From IMG/VR virus record IMGVR_UViG_3300020463_002554, positions 1 through 44,723 of that record: a stretch of DNA of 44,723 nt. One strand, given 5' to 3'. Source of the stretch: a virus. The stretch's first letter is position 1; each line of letters starts with the position of its first letter. Shown here in pieces: positions 26,538 to 34,647 of the stretch. The notes beneath the pieces are model-generated. The model saw only the letters and a program-made list of their open reading frames with translations. It was not told the origin of the DNA and searched no databases. Made by a program: the position numbers and the translations under genes.

Positions 26538-27437
26538 ATGGCTTATCAAAGCGGTGACACAATACTAGACAATCACTATAATGATTTTGCTACATCAGTA
26601 AACGCGATATGGGGAACTGGTTCAGGAGATCATGGATATGGACAAACTAATACAGTAAGTTCAGTAAGTACAGGTACAACAATCCAAGCATCACAATGGA
26701 CAACATTATTAGCAAGAATGACTAGCAGTGCTTCACACCAAGGAAGTAGTATAACAGGTATTTCTAATCCAAGTGCAGGAAATACAATTAGTGCGTTTAC
26801 TGCACTAAGTGGAAATGTAACTACTATTAATAATAATAGATTAAATGTTAGTTCACGTGCTGCAGTAGCAGAAACAAGTTGTAGTACAACAACTAATTTA
26901 ATTACATCAATTGAACAACGTGGTAGATGGACATGGGGTTCAACTGACCAAGCACGTTTCTTTTTTAACACAGGCGGCAGAATTAGTTGTCGTTGGGATA
27001 TTTCAGGTTACACAAGTGATACAAAAGCAGAAAGATGGAATACACTAGCAAGTAACTGTGGTACATATTTAATAAATGCACAAAGTTCAGGTAAGTCAGG
27101 TGGTGGTGGTAATTCACCAAACATAAACAATACAAACTTAGGATGGCATGATCTTACTGGTTCATATCAAGATGCATTCAGACAGTACGCACAAAGCACC
27201 TATACTAATAATAATATTAGATTACAATTATACAAATCTGGTAATGTAGTTTACTTTAGAAGTTATTGGAACGATGATGAAGCAGATCAGACTAGTTGGA
27301 ATAAATCCATTTATAATGTACAAGATCAGACAAATGGAACAAAACAGACAATCTTTGGACATGAAGAATCTGAAACAACACATATAGCAGATACATGGGG
27401 TAACGGACCATCACAAACAGTAGATGCTAACGGCTAA
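26538..27437 (+). CDS. Tail fibre-like / virion-associated protein
   Basis: This 299-residue protein starts MAYQSGDTILDNHYNDFA, a recurrent N-terminus among proteins encoded next to fibres in marine T4-like phages. The central part (TWGSTDQARFFFNTGGRISC, near 135) and RLQLYKSGNVVYFRSYWNDD near 228 form a beta-rich domain with several aromatics. The C-terminus is short and polar. No catalytic motif is visible. Start ATG follows GGAG at 26524-26527 with a 10-nt gap. It is the last gene before the 27458 promoter and hairpin, so it closes the structural module. A virion or fibre-tip role is inferred from position and composition. Confidence 0.7.
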   Translation: MAYQSGDTILDNHYNDFATSVNAIWGTGSGDHGYGQTNTVSSVSTGTTIQASQWTTLLARMTSSASHQGSSITGISNPSAGNTISAFTALSGNVTTINNNRLNVSSRAAVAETSCSTTTNLITSIEQRGRWTWGSTDQARFFFNTGGRISCRWDISGYTSDTKAERWNTLASNCGTYLINAQSSGKSGGGGNSPNINNTNLGWHDLTGSYQDAFRQYAQSTYTNNNIRLQLYKSGNVVYFRSYWNDDEADQTSWNKSIYNVQDQTNGTKQTIFGHEESETTHIADTWGNGPSQTVDANG

Positions 27438-27457
27438 TAATTAACAAATTTTTATAC

Positions 27458-27486
27458 TTGACAGGCGCTACGGCGCCTGTTATAAT
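27458..27486 (+). promoter_or_regulatory. Perfect sigma-70 promoter with extended -10
   Basis: TTGACA (27458-27463) and TATAAT (27481-27486) are both exact consensus, separated by exactly 17 bp, and the -10 is extended (TG at 27478-27479). It is the only such match I noticed in this window. The 3' end of the -35 and all of the spacer form a perfect inverted repeat. Transcription should begin 5-9 nt after the -10, about 27491-27495, at or beside the ATG at 27493. This suggests that a host-type RNA polymerase transcribes the enzyme operon, whereas structural genes carry late-type octamers. Confidence 0.85.
27461..27480 (+). terminator. Hairpin with C(UACG)G tetraloop inside the promoter spacer
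   Basis: ACAGGCGC (27461-27468) and GCGCCTGT (27473-27480) are perfect reverse complements around the loop TACG (27469-27472). In + strand RNA this is an 8-bp GC-rich stem closed by C-G over UACG, a member of the extra-stable UNCG tetraloops that T4-type phages use in intercistronic hairpins. There is no U-run after it, so it may be a 3' stabiliser or a weak terminator for the structural mRNA rather than a classic intrinsic terminator. On the other strand the loop is not UNCG, so the + strand RNA is the likely form. As DNA it could also be an operator. Confidence 0.65.
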
Positions 27487-27492
27487 GACAGC

Positions 27493-27837
27493 ATGAAAAA
27501 TCAAGAAGAGTATGCTCGTGAAAGATTCGAGCTTAACAGACAAAAACAAACACTAAAAGAACAACAACAACAAAGACTTACAGTTACATACAATGGTGGA
27601 ATATTTTTAGTAGATATGACATTATTATCTTATTTGTATATGAAAAACGTAAATGCAGGATTATTTCAACAAAGTAAAGATGACATAATACCGGATAGTT
27701 ACGATACTCCTATAAAAATAGATGTGCAAGAATTAATTGTTTTATGTGATGAACGTTGGAAAGAAGTCCATAACGATTGGATAGACCAATATGAAGAATT
27801 AAAAACTACACGTAAGGCTGGCGATGTCAGCGTCTAA
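27493..27837 (+). CDS. Conserved-looking small protein of unknown function, first gene of the enzyme operon
   Basis: This 114-residue protein has a charged helical N-terminus (RERFELNRQKQTLKEQQQQR, about 9-28), a likely beta hairpin with a hydrophobic helix (VTYNGGIFLVDMTLLSYLYM, about 30-50), then a PIKIDVQELIVLCDERWKE segment near 76. No motif assigns a function. Its ATG is 7 nt after the perfect -10 at 27481-27486 and no Shine-Dalgarno sequence precedes it, so transcripts from that promoter would be leaderless or nearly so. It overlaps the next gene by 14 nt. Being first in the operon it could be regulatory, but that is a guess. Confidence 0.75.
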   Translation: MKNQEEYARERFELNRQKQTLKEQQQQRLTVTYNGGIFLVDMTLLSYLYMKNVNAGLFQQSKDDIIPDSYDTPIKIDVQELIVLCDERWKEVHNDWIDQYEELKTTRKAGDVSV

Positions 27838-28606
27838 AGGCGTTCTTTTATTATATACGGAAAATAATTCATTAGACTATAAACGTCTAGCAAATCTATC
27901 TGCAAGACTTGCTGAACATTATTTGAATGTACCTGCGACTATAGTAAAAATTGACCCTGTTAAAAAGAATACTAGGGTATTCAGATACGATGACGGCACC
28001 GAAACTATGGAATGGAATAATATTGGTCGGTATAGTGCTTATGATCTTAGTCCATATGATAAAACTTTACTAATAGATACAGATTATTTTATACAAAATA
28101 ATAATTTAGGAAATTATTTTGAAACATCTAATACTTTTTTATGCCATAATACTAGTTGGGATATATCTGGTAATGATGTATTTCGACATGATAAATTTTT
28201 AGAAAATGGTGGCAATGGTTTTGAAATGCGTTGGGCTACAGTAGTGTTTTTTAAAAAAAGTAAACATGCAAGATATATATTTGATACTTGGCGTGTTGTA
28301 TATGAGAATTACAAATACTATAGTAGATTATTTGGGTTCAGCGAAACTCCATTTAGAAATGATTTTGCACTAAGCATAGCACATCAGATATGCAATGGAT
28401 ATAAAAATACAAACACATTTCAGCACAGATTACCTGCACTAAGCACTACCGATACGGTTCTAAATTACGGAAATAGTAATTGGCTAGTAAAATATAAATT
28501 TAAACAATCCTATAATGTAATAAGATATAAAGGTGACTTGCACGTTATGAATAAAAGATGTATACTTAATAATGACCTTTATAGTAAATTATGGAATAGT
28601 GTATGA
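27824..28606 (+). CDS. Glycosyltransferase-like protein (GT-A type, DTD motif)
   Basis: This 260-residue protein has a GT-A-like layout: an N-terminal beta-alpha unit (GVLLLYTENNSLDYKRLAN), then LLIDTDYFI with D85-T86-D87, the position of the metal-binding DXD that holds the nucleotide sugar. A later stretch (GNGFEMRWATVVFFKKSKHA, about 130-150) resembles the acceptor-site region of GT8/GT-like enzymes. It likely transfers a sugar from a nucleotide donor in the cytoplasm; donor and acceptor are unknown. ATG 27824 overlaps the previous gene by 14 nt, and the stop overlaps the next start as ATGA. It lacks membrane segments. Confidence 0.65.
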   Translation: MSASKGVLLLYTENNSLDYKRLANLSARLAEHYLNVPATIVKIDPVKKNTRVFRYDDGTETMEWNNIGRYSAYDLSPYDKTLLIDTDYFIQNNNLGNYFETSNTFLCHNTSWDISGNDVFRHDKFLENGGNGFEMRWATVVFFKKSKHARYIFDTWRVVYENYKYYSRLFGFSETPFRNDFALSIAHQICNGYKNTNTFQHRLPALSTTDTVLNYGNSNWLVKYKFKQSYNVIRYKGDLHVMNKRCILNNDLYSKLWNSV

Positions 28607-29418
28607 AAGAAAAAACTCATCAACAAGGATATTTAACTTTTGCACAAGGTGAAAAGTATTTACATTGTGCATATTTACTTGCTTTAAGTATCAAAACATA
28701 TTGTACTATAAACAAATTTGCAGTAGTTGTAGATGAAAATACAAAAGTGCCTTCGAACATGGCAGAAATATTTGACGAAGTAATTATTATTCCTACTATG
28801 GAACCTTTTTTGAATGAGTGTTTAGCATGGGAACTTACTCCTTTCAAAGAAACTTTTAAGTTAGAAAGTGATATGATTATTACTAGTAATATAGATCATT
28901 GGTGGCATGGAGTAAGATTAAAAAACATTTGTTTTACAACAAGAGTGTGTAATTACAGAGGCGAATATGCGGATGATTATAGATATAGAAAAATGTGGTA
29001 TGAAAATTATATGCTCAATGGTTACAACGGCTTTATGTATTTTAGACATTGTGAAGAGTCACAAAAGTTTTTTGAGAATTGTAAAATAGTTTCAAGTCAT
29101 TTTCATATATATAAAAATAAAATATTAAAAAATTGTAGACATGAGGTTGCAGACACAGATGTGTTTATGAGTATAGTAGCAACCGAACTAGGTAAAGAAA
29201 ATTTTTATTTGCCAAGTCTTTATTATCCTACTTTTACGCATATGAAATCGTACATAAATAATTTTGCTACAGACGATTGGCGTAATGCTTGTAGTTGGGC
29301 CTTAACAGATGATAAAATTTTTTTAGTAAACGGATATGCACAAACAATACCTTTTCATTATTTCCATAAAGATTTTTGTACACAGGAGTTAGTTGAAAGA
29401 TATGAGCAGTTTCTTTGA
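28603..29418 (+). CDS. Glycosyltransferase-like protein (GT-A type, degenerate DXD)
   Basis: This 271-residue protein appears distantly related in layout to its upstream neighbour. It starts with GYLTFAQGEKYLHCAYLLALS, as in GT-A enzymes that scan a substrate list, and has the segment FKLESDMIITSNIDHWW with E88-S89-D90 at the position of DXD. A NGYNGFMYFRH stretch near 139 may be acceptor-binding, and HEVADTDVFMSI follows near 185. A cytoplasmic glycosyltransferase is inferred; the ESD in place of DXD could still bind a metal ion. It is coupled to its neighbours by an ATGA overlap upstream and by 17 nt downstream (to ATG 29402). Confidence 0.6.
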   Translation: MKEKTHQQGYLTFAQGEKYLHCAYLLALSIKTYCTINKFAVVVDENTKVPSNMAEIFDEVIIIPTMEPFLNECLAWELTPFKETFKLESDMIITSNIDHWWHGVRLKNICFTTRVCNYRGEYADDYRYRKMWYENYMLNGYNGFMYFRHCEESQKFFENCKIVSSHFHIYKNKILKNCRHEVADTDVFMSIVATELGKENFYLPSLYYPTFTHMKSYINNFATDDWRNACSWALTDDKIFLVNGYAQTIPFHYFHKDFCTQELVERYEQFL

Positions 29419-29707
29419 TATAGTTGATGTTTTTGAAGCAGTCTCTCCTCCTGAAATACGTTTGTATTATAATCTAGATGGTTCAATTTTAAAAACTGCA
29501 TATGTTGCTAAAGAAGTTGCAGAACAAGAACCATATATTGTAATTACACAAGAACAATATGATGGTTTAAATAAAAAACTAAATTTTGTAATTGACGATG
29601 AACTAGTTTACGTAGAGAAAAAATTAAAACTCTGGTATTTAACACAAGCAGAATTAGAAAGGAATCCATACGTATGCAAACAGCAGCTGACATTCAAAGA
29701 GGAATAG
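29402..29707 (+). CDS. Small conserved-looking protein of unknown function
   Basis: I prefer the ATG at 29402 (101 residues) to the TTG at 29393, which lies only 4 nt after an AGGAG (29384-29388); the ATG is 13 nt after it, a loose but usable gap. The protein is acidic with a beta-rich first half (IRLYYNLDGSILKTAYVAKE near 20) and a YIVITQEQYDGLNKKLNFVIDD segment, as in small phage proteins that bind or accompany tail fibres. No motif gives a function. It overlaps the preceding gene by 17 nt and the following one by 34 nt. Confidence 0.6.
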   Translation: MSSFFDIVDVFEAVSPPEIRLYYNLDGSILKTAYVAKEVAEQEPYIVITQEQYDGLNKKLNFVIDDELVYVEKKLKLWYLTQAELERNPYVCKQQLTFKEE

Positions 29708-30438
29708 ATAGCTTTGAAGTACTACGACCTTTCGGTCCTTGTATTGTTAAAGCTAAAATTCCTGAACAAGTATCGCAAGACTTAATACAAGTATTTGAAA
29801 AAAATGGTGATGCAAAAGACCATAGCATGGAGTTAGCTGGCAATATGGTTCGTGAATTTACTATTGATGATAAAATACTAAACCCTGAACAAGCACAAAG
29901 ATTTGTACAAATGTTAGCAGATGGTAGTGCAGAAGTATATAAGGCAGGTAAAAAAGTACGTTGGGAAAATACGAGACGTTATGTTACAAAAAGACACGTA
30001 GATCTTGTAGATAATAGGATGGACAATATGCAATTAAGTTGTGCTATACACAGTAGTTGGGGTAATATAAGTGTAGCCGGTGATTTTAATCCGTCTCATA
30101 GTCATGCTGGTATGATAAGTGGTGTAGGATATTTACGTTTACCTGATAATATAGAACAAGAATGGGAAAATGAAGATCATGATCCTAGTGTCGGAATGAT
30201 TAATTTTATTAATGGTAGTACTTTGCCTTTGGATTCAAACAGTACTAGATTTAGACCTGCAATAGGAGATATATATTTCTTTCCTGCATGGCTTACACAT
30301 GAAGTTTATCCATTTCGTAGCGAGGGTGAAAGATGGAGTTTTAGTTTTAACACCACTATTGAAAATCTACACGATGATACAGATCTTACAAATGCAGATA
30401 AAAAAATAATTAAAGAAGGTTATAATGACAAAAGTTGA
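29674..30438 (+). CDS. 2OG-Fe(II) oxygenase-like protein
   Basis: This 254-residue protein carries the pattern of putative phage 2OG-Fe(II) oxygenases (PF13759-like): H142-S143-H144 within NPSHSHAGMISGVGYLRLP, then GDIYFFPAWLTHEVYPF with H209, then R220 in GERWSFSFN. In that family these are the iron ligands and the 2-oxoglutarate-binding arginine. The substrate is unknown; neighbours are glycosyltransferases and radical SAM enzymes, so hydroxylation of a sugar, protein or base is possible. The start ATG at 29674 lies inside the previous gene (34-nt overlap), which suggests coupled translation. A 14-nt overlap joins it to the next gene. Confidence 0.8.
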   Translation: MQTAADIQRGIDSFEVLRPFGPCIVKAKIPEQVSQDLIQVFEKNGDAKDHSMELAGNMVREFTIDDKILNPEQAQRFVQMLADGSAEVYKAGKKVRWENTRRYVTKRHVDLVDNRMDNMQLSCAIHSSWGNISVAGDFNPSHSHAGMISGVGYLRLPDNIEQEWENEDHDPSVGMINFINGSTLPLDSNSTRFRPAIGDIYFFPAWLTHEVYPFRSEGERWSFSFNTTIENLHDDTDLTNADKKIIKEGYNDKS

Positions 30439-31336
30439 TGTTGCTGACTTAGATTGTATCTATCTAAGTTATGACGAGCCTATGAAAGAAGAGTTTTGGG
30501 TTAAAATTCAAAATATGGTTCCGTGGGCTAAAAGAGTAGATGGAGTCGAAGGAAGCGATGCGGCCCATAAAGCAGCGGCAAAGGCAAGTGATACAGAACG
30601 TTTTGTGTTATTAGATGGCGATAATATGCCTTATCCTGAATTTTTTGATATAACTTTAGATATAAAAGATGAATATGAAGATTGCGTTTTCCGTTGGAAA
30701 GCAATAAATGCAATAAACGGATTGATGTACGGAAACGGAGGTATTAGTTGCTGGACACGTAATTTTGTAAACAAAATGAAAACACATGAAAACAGTGATG
30801 GTGCAGACGAAAATGAAGTAGAATTTTGTTATGATCCAAAATATCTTGCAATGAACAATGTATATAGTACTACACATCCTAATGGTGATGCATTTCACTC
30901 CTGGAGAGCAGGATTTAGAGAAGGTGTTAAAATGTGTCTTAATAGAGGCACAAAACCTACATTAGTAGAATTTAACGAAATGGTGCATAAGAGTAATTTC
31001 GACAGACTAAGCGTATGGCATAACATAGGAGCAGATGCAAAATTTGGCGATAGTTGTATTGCAGGTGCTAGATATGGTACTTATAGAACAATGCTTACTG
31101 AATGGGACTATACAGAAGTACAGGACTTTTATCATTTAGGAGAGATATATTCTGAATGGAAAGGTGTTGACCAGTTAAATATTAACAACTTACTACAAAC
31201 ACGTCTAGGATTACATATAAGTGAGTTTACAAGTGAACAAAGTAAGTTTTTCAAAAAAAATTATCTGCAGACACATCGACAAACTGATCCAATGAGATTA
31301 GAAATTGATTCTATACGTAGTGCAGAAGGCTGGTAA
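30425..31336 (+). CDS. Glycosyltransferase-like protein (GT-A type, DGDN motif)
   Basis: This 303-residue protein starts DLDCIYLSYDEPMKEEFWVKI, then AAHKAAAKASDTERFVLLDGDNMPYP with D64-G65-D66-N67 at the DXD position. These match a family of glycosyltransferase-like proteins frequent in marine T4-like phages. A later segment, FHSWRAGFREGVKMCLNRG (about 158-176), is also typical. It presumably transfers a sugar, with the acceptor unknown. An AAGAAGG (30413-30419) lies 5 nt before ATG 30425, inside the preceding gene. Its stop TAA overlaps the following ATG by one base. The partial gene at 44145 may be related. Confidence 0.6.
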   Translation: MTKVDVADLDCIYLSYDEPMKEEFWVKIQNMVPWAKRVDGVEGSDAAHKAAAKASDTERFVLLDGDNMPYPEFFDITLDIKDEYEDCVFRWKAINAINGLMYGNGGISCWTRNFVNKMKTHENSDGADENEVEFCYDPKYLAMNNVYSTTHPNGDAFHSWRAGFREGVKMCLNRGTKPTLVEFNEMVHKSNFDRLSVWHNIGADAKFGDSCIAGARYGTYRTMLTEWDYTEVQDFYHLGEIYSEWKGVDQLNINNLLQTRLGLHISEFTSEQSKFFKKNYLQTHRQTDPMRLEIDSIRSAEGW

Positions 31337-32694
31337 TGAGTGATTACTTTAATGATGCACTTGTTGCCAAAGAAAAGTTATCCTCAATAAGTGATAGTTT
31401 TTGTCTAGCAAAATGGAAACAAGTAAGTTTACATCTCACAACAGGACATACTAATAGTTGTTATCATCCACCATTACACAAAATTCCTATTGCACCACTT
31501 TGGGATAATCCTAGTGCTTTACATAATACTGAACATAAAAAACAAAGTCGTAGAGAGATGATCAAAGGTGTAAAGTGTAGTGACTGTAACTATTGTTGGA
31601 ATATAGAAGCTCAGGGTAATATCAGTGATAGACATTATCGTAGTGGTGAACCATGGGCAATGGATGCTTTTAATGATATTGTAAATAATCCTGAAGCAAA
31701 CGTCAACCCTAGTTATGTAGAAGTAAACTTCAATAATGTCTGTAACTTAGCATGTAGTTACTGTTCACCTCAGTTTAGTAGTACTTGGACAAAAGAAACA
31801 AAACAATTAGGAGCATGGCCAACCACTACACCTCATAATGCACCTGAGCACTTTGTAGACGAACGCAGAGCGATACCTAATAGGGAAGAAAATCCCTATA
31901 GAGAAGCATTTTGGCGTTGGTGGCCAGACTTATATAAAGATTTAAGACACTTTCGTATGACAGGCGGAGAGCCTACAATGGATCCAAACACCTATCGTGT
32001 GTTTGATTATGTACTTGAGAACCCTAAAACAGATCTTCATCTTAACACGACAAGTAATTTTAGTGTAGAAGAAAAGATATGGCAAAAGTACAAGTCATAT
32101 GTTCAGCGACTATGTCAAGGTCAACAGATAGAGCATTTTATGCAATTTGTCAGTCTCGATACTTGGGGTTCTCAAGCAGAATATATTAGACATGGACTAG
32201 ATTTTGACCTTGCGATAAATAGATGTGAAGAGTTTGTTAGAGATGTTCCGTACAGAAGTAGTCTAACATTCATCATAACAATGAATAATCTAAGTATTCT
32301 TTCAATAAAAAAACTTTTAGAGTACATTGTGTACTTACGAAAAACATATACAGATACATATCAACGTATATGGTTCGATACGCCTCTTCTGTATACGCCA
32401 GAATGGCAAAGTTTACAAATATTACCTCAGGAGTATAGTGTTATAATGGATGAGGTTATTAAATATATGGAGGAAAACTTAGATGAAATGCATGGATTTA
32501 AGGACTACGAAGTGCTTAAAATGAAAAGAGATAGAGACTGGATGTTGTTAGGTACTGATAATGTAGAACGTAAAAGAGGTGACTTTTACAAATTTTTTAC
32601 AGAGCATGATAAACGTCGTAATACAAATTTTTTAAAAACTTTTCCTGAAATGGAAAATTTTTGGACACAATGTATGTATTGGAGTAATAAGTGA
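31336..32694 (+). CDS. Radical SAM protein with N-terminal twitch-type cysteines, copy 1
   Basis: This 452-residue protein has a canonical CX3CX2C: C136-N-L-A-C140-S-Y-C143, which binds the 4Fe-4S cluster that cleaves S-adenosylmethionine. T209-G-G-E-P213 is the usual SAM-binding motif. Before the core lies a Cys-rich region (SCYHPP near 41, CSDCNYCWNIE near 79), as in SPASM/twitch domain proteins, here at the N-terminus; it may hold a second cluster. The end (RRNTNFLKTFPEMENFW) is shared with the other copies. Substrate unknown. It closely resembles the protein at 35568, so the two form one subfamily. The frame overlaps the previous stop as TAATG. Confidence 0.9.
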   Translation: MSDYFNDALVAKEKLSSISDSFCLAKWKQVSLHLTTGHTNSCYHPPLHKIPIAPLWDNPSALHNTEHKKQSRREMIKGVKCSDCNYCWNIEAQGNISDRHYRSGEPWAMDAFNDIVNNPEANVNPSYVEVNFNNVCNLACSYCSPQFSSTWTKETKQLGAWPTTTPHNAPEHFVDERRAIPNREENPYREAFWRWWPDLYKDLRHFRMTGGEPTMDPNTYRVFDYVLENPKTDLHLNTTSNFSVEEKIWQKYKSYVQRLCQGQQIEHFMQFVSLDTWGSQAEYIRHGLDFDLAINRCEEFVRDVPYRSSLTFIITMNNLSILSIKKLLEYIVYLRKTYTDTYQRIWFDTPLLYTPEWQSLQILPQEYSVIMDEVIKYMEENLDEMHGFKDYEVLKMKRDRDWMLLGTDNVERKRGDFYKFFTEHDKRRNTNFLKTFPEMENFWTQCMYWSNK

Positions 32695-34190
32695 TCGACT
32701 TATTATTACTAAATGTACCTCGTATTAGTCTGGTATATCCACCAGCTGGCACTAGTTTACTTAAAGGAGTGGTAGAACAGCAAGGATTTACCTGTACTGT
32801 AAAAGATTCTAACTTTGAATTATTGGATAGCATAAAAAATGATGATGATTTTGAAGAAATAACAAATTATTTTACAATTCCTAATGCGGAAGTTACAACA
32901 CATTGTCAAAAAATTATAGATAAATGGTATACTGATCTAGTAAATTATATTTTAAAATTAAATCCCAGACATGTTGGCATTAGTGTTTTTACTTTTGAAT
33001 GTCAAGTGGCAACTAGGGAATTGTGTAAACTATTACGTGCAGTATATAAAGGCAAGATTATAATTGGAGGTGCTGGATTAAGCACAACAGGCATAGCAAC
33101 ACAAGTTAACGATTTTGGAAACAATTTGTTATCAAGCAAACAGGTTGATTATTATGTACGCGGTGAAGGTGAACATGCATTAATAGATATATTAAAAGAA
33201 AATACAGGAAGTGGTATTAACAACGACAACTATGTACAAATTGAAGATCTAAATAGCCTTGCTTATCCTAATTACGATGACGTAATTAAATACGACTATC
33301 ATTATAGTATAGAAAATATACAATTACCAATTACTACAAGTAGAGGATGTGTAAGAAGGTGTAGTTTTTGTGATATACATGCATTTTGGAAAAAGTATAC
33401 ATATAGGTCTGGAGAAAATATAGCTGGTGAGATGATTAGTCATTACGAAAAGTATGGAGTACGTGATTTTTTCTTTACAGATAGTCTAATAAACGGAAAT
33501 TTAAAAAGTTTCCGACAACTATGTGATTGGTTAGTAAACTATTATGAAGCTAATAATCTTCCTGACAAATTTTTTAGTTGGGGAGGTCAATGGATTGTAC
33601 GTACAGAAAAACATTTGAGTCCAGCTGACTATAAAAAAGCCGCAAGGAGTGGAATGAATGGGTTAGCAATGGGTGTAGAAAGCCTAAGTGAACAAATTAG
33701 AAAAGATATGAATAAAGGTTTTAAAAATGTTGATATCGATTATACACTAGAGCAGTTTAGATTGCACGGTATCAATTGTTATTTTCTAATGATAGTCGGG
33801 TATCCTACTGAAAAAGAAGAACATCATTTAGAAACAATGCAAATGTTTACAAAATATCAAGGTTATGCAATTGACGGAACAATATTTGGTGTAAACTTAG
33901 GAGGCACTTTAAGCATAGACGAAGGAAGTCCTTTACATAAAGGCAGTATACACTTTGGATTAGAGCCAACAACAGAAAATGAAGAATTATTTGGTTTAGA
34001 TTGGACAAGCAAAGAAAATCCAAAACTTACTTTACTAGAAAGAATAAATCGACGAATAGACCTACAAGAATTACTTATGGATTTAGGTTATACTGTATGG
34101 AATGGTGATCATCAATTAAAAAGACTTAAAGCAAGTTATGAGCGTATTAAACAAAATACCTATCACTTTAAAGATATACTACACTCATAG
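32691..34190 (+). CDS. B12-binding-type radical SAM protein
   Basis: This 499-residue protein has an N-terminal Rossmann-like region resembling cobalamin-binding domains (LLLLNVPRISLVYPPAGTSLL, then VGISVFTFECQVATRELCKLL and IIIGGAGLSTTG near 120). The radical SAM core follows, with C220-V-R-R-C224-S-F-C227 and FFFTDSLINGN near 260. Enzymes of this layout include methyltransferases, ring-rearranging enzymes and hopanoid/bacteriochlorophyll modifiers, so reaction type cannot be assigned. The B12-binding DXHXXG motif is not evident, so cobalamin use is uncertain. It starts with GTG overlapping the preceding stop (GTGA). The next gene begins 53 nt before its end. Confidence 0.8.
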   Translation: MIDLLLLNVPRISLVYPPAGTSLLKGVVEQQGFTCTVKDSNFELLDSIKNDDDFEEITNYFTIPNAEVTTHCQKIIDKWYTDLVNYILKLNPRHVGISVFTFECQVATRELCKLLRAVYKGKIIIGGAGLSTTGIATQVNDFGNNLLSSKQVDYYVRGEGEHALIDILKENTGSGINNDNYVQIEDLNSLAYPNYDDVIKYDYHYSIENIQLPITTSRGCVRRCSFCDIHAFWKKYTYRSGENIAGEMISHYEKYGVRDFFFTDSLINGNLKSFRQLCDWLVNYYEANNLPDKFFSWGGQWIVRTEKHLSPADYKKAARSGMNGLAMGVESLSEQIRKDMNKGFKNVDIDYTLEQFRLHGINCYFLMIVGYPTEKEEHHLETMQMFTKYQGYAIDGTIFGVNLGGTLSIDEGSPLHKGSIHFGLEPTTENEELFGLDWTSKENPKLTLLERINRRIDLQELLMDLGYTVWNGDHQLKRLKASYERIKQNTYHFKDILHS

Positions 34191-34647
34191 TGGACACACA
34201 AATGGCTGGCCCTTGTGTAGAATATTATGGGATAATAAACAAGTAGCAAACTTTAAAGCGGATGGACAAGAAATAGAGTTTACAGTACTCCCTAAACCTG
34301 AAGGTATCAGTACACTTATAGTAGAACATTATGGGAAAAATGTATATACTGAACATGATAAATTTATAGAAGTAATTGCAATGAGAGTAAATAACATACC
34401 ATTAAAAAATATACTATGGGAATCAACACAATATCCAATAACTGCACCCTGGGACGAGCCGTGGCAAGAAGACGGAAATTTATATCTCGGACATAATGGT
34501 CATATTGTTTGGAAATTTAATAATCCTATGTTGTTAGATATACAAAAAAGATTAGGAGTACGGAGACGTACTCAAGAAGGACAGGAAAGTACAAAACAAG
34601 TGTTAAATGAAATAAAAGAATATTTTAAAAATGAAAAAGATAGATAA
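34138..34647 (+). CDS. Small beta-rich protein of unknown function, 53-nt overlap with upstream gene
   Basis: This 169-residue protein starts MSVLNKIPITLKIYYTHSGH, and no other ATG, GTG or TTG occurs in frame before the domain begins, so the ATG inside the radical SAM gene is the only normal start. The first 90 residues look like a beta-sandwich with strands ITLKIYYTH, CRILWDNKQVANF and IEFTVLP, which could be a sugar-binding domain. Then LWESTQYPITAPWDEPWQED follows with several Trp, and a charged helix (RLGVRRRTQEGQESTKQV) ends it. Function unknown. It overlaps the next gene by 17 nt. The 53-nt overlap in two frames is long for this operon. Confidence 0.65.
   Translation: MSVLNKIPITLKIYYTHSGHTNGWPLCRILWDNKQVANFKADGQEIEFTVLPKPEGISTLIVEHYGKNVYTEHDKFIEVIAMRVNNIPLKNILWESTQYPITAPWDEPWQEDGNLYLGHNGHIVWKFNNPMLLDIQKRLGVRRRTQEGQESTKQVLNEIKEYFKNEKDR

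Noticed and set aside
27461-27495. Hairpin as a classic intrinsic terminator
   Set aside because: No U-rich tract follows the stem on either strand; I kept it as a stabilising or weak-terminating hairpin with lower confidence.
29393-29401. TTG 29393 as the start of the small protein gene
   Set aside because: It lies only 4 nt after AGGAG; the ATG at 29402 is the more usual codon, although its gap is long.
32691-34190. Assigning the B12-type radical SAM protein a specific reaction such as methylation
   Set aside because: The N-terminal fold looks cobalamin-binding-like but DXHXXG is not evident, and no substrate-specific motif is visible.
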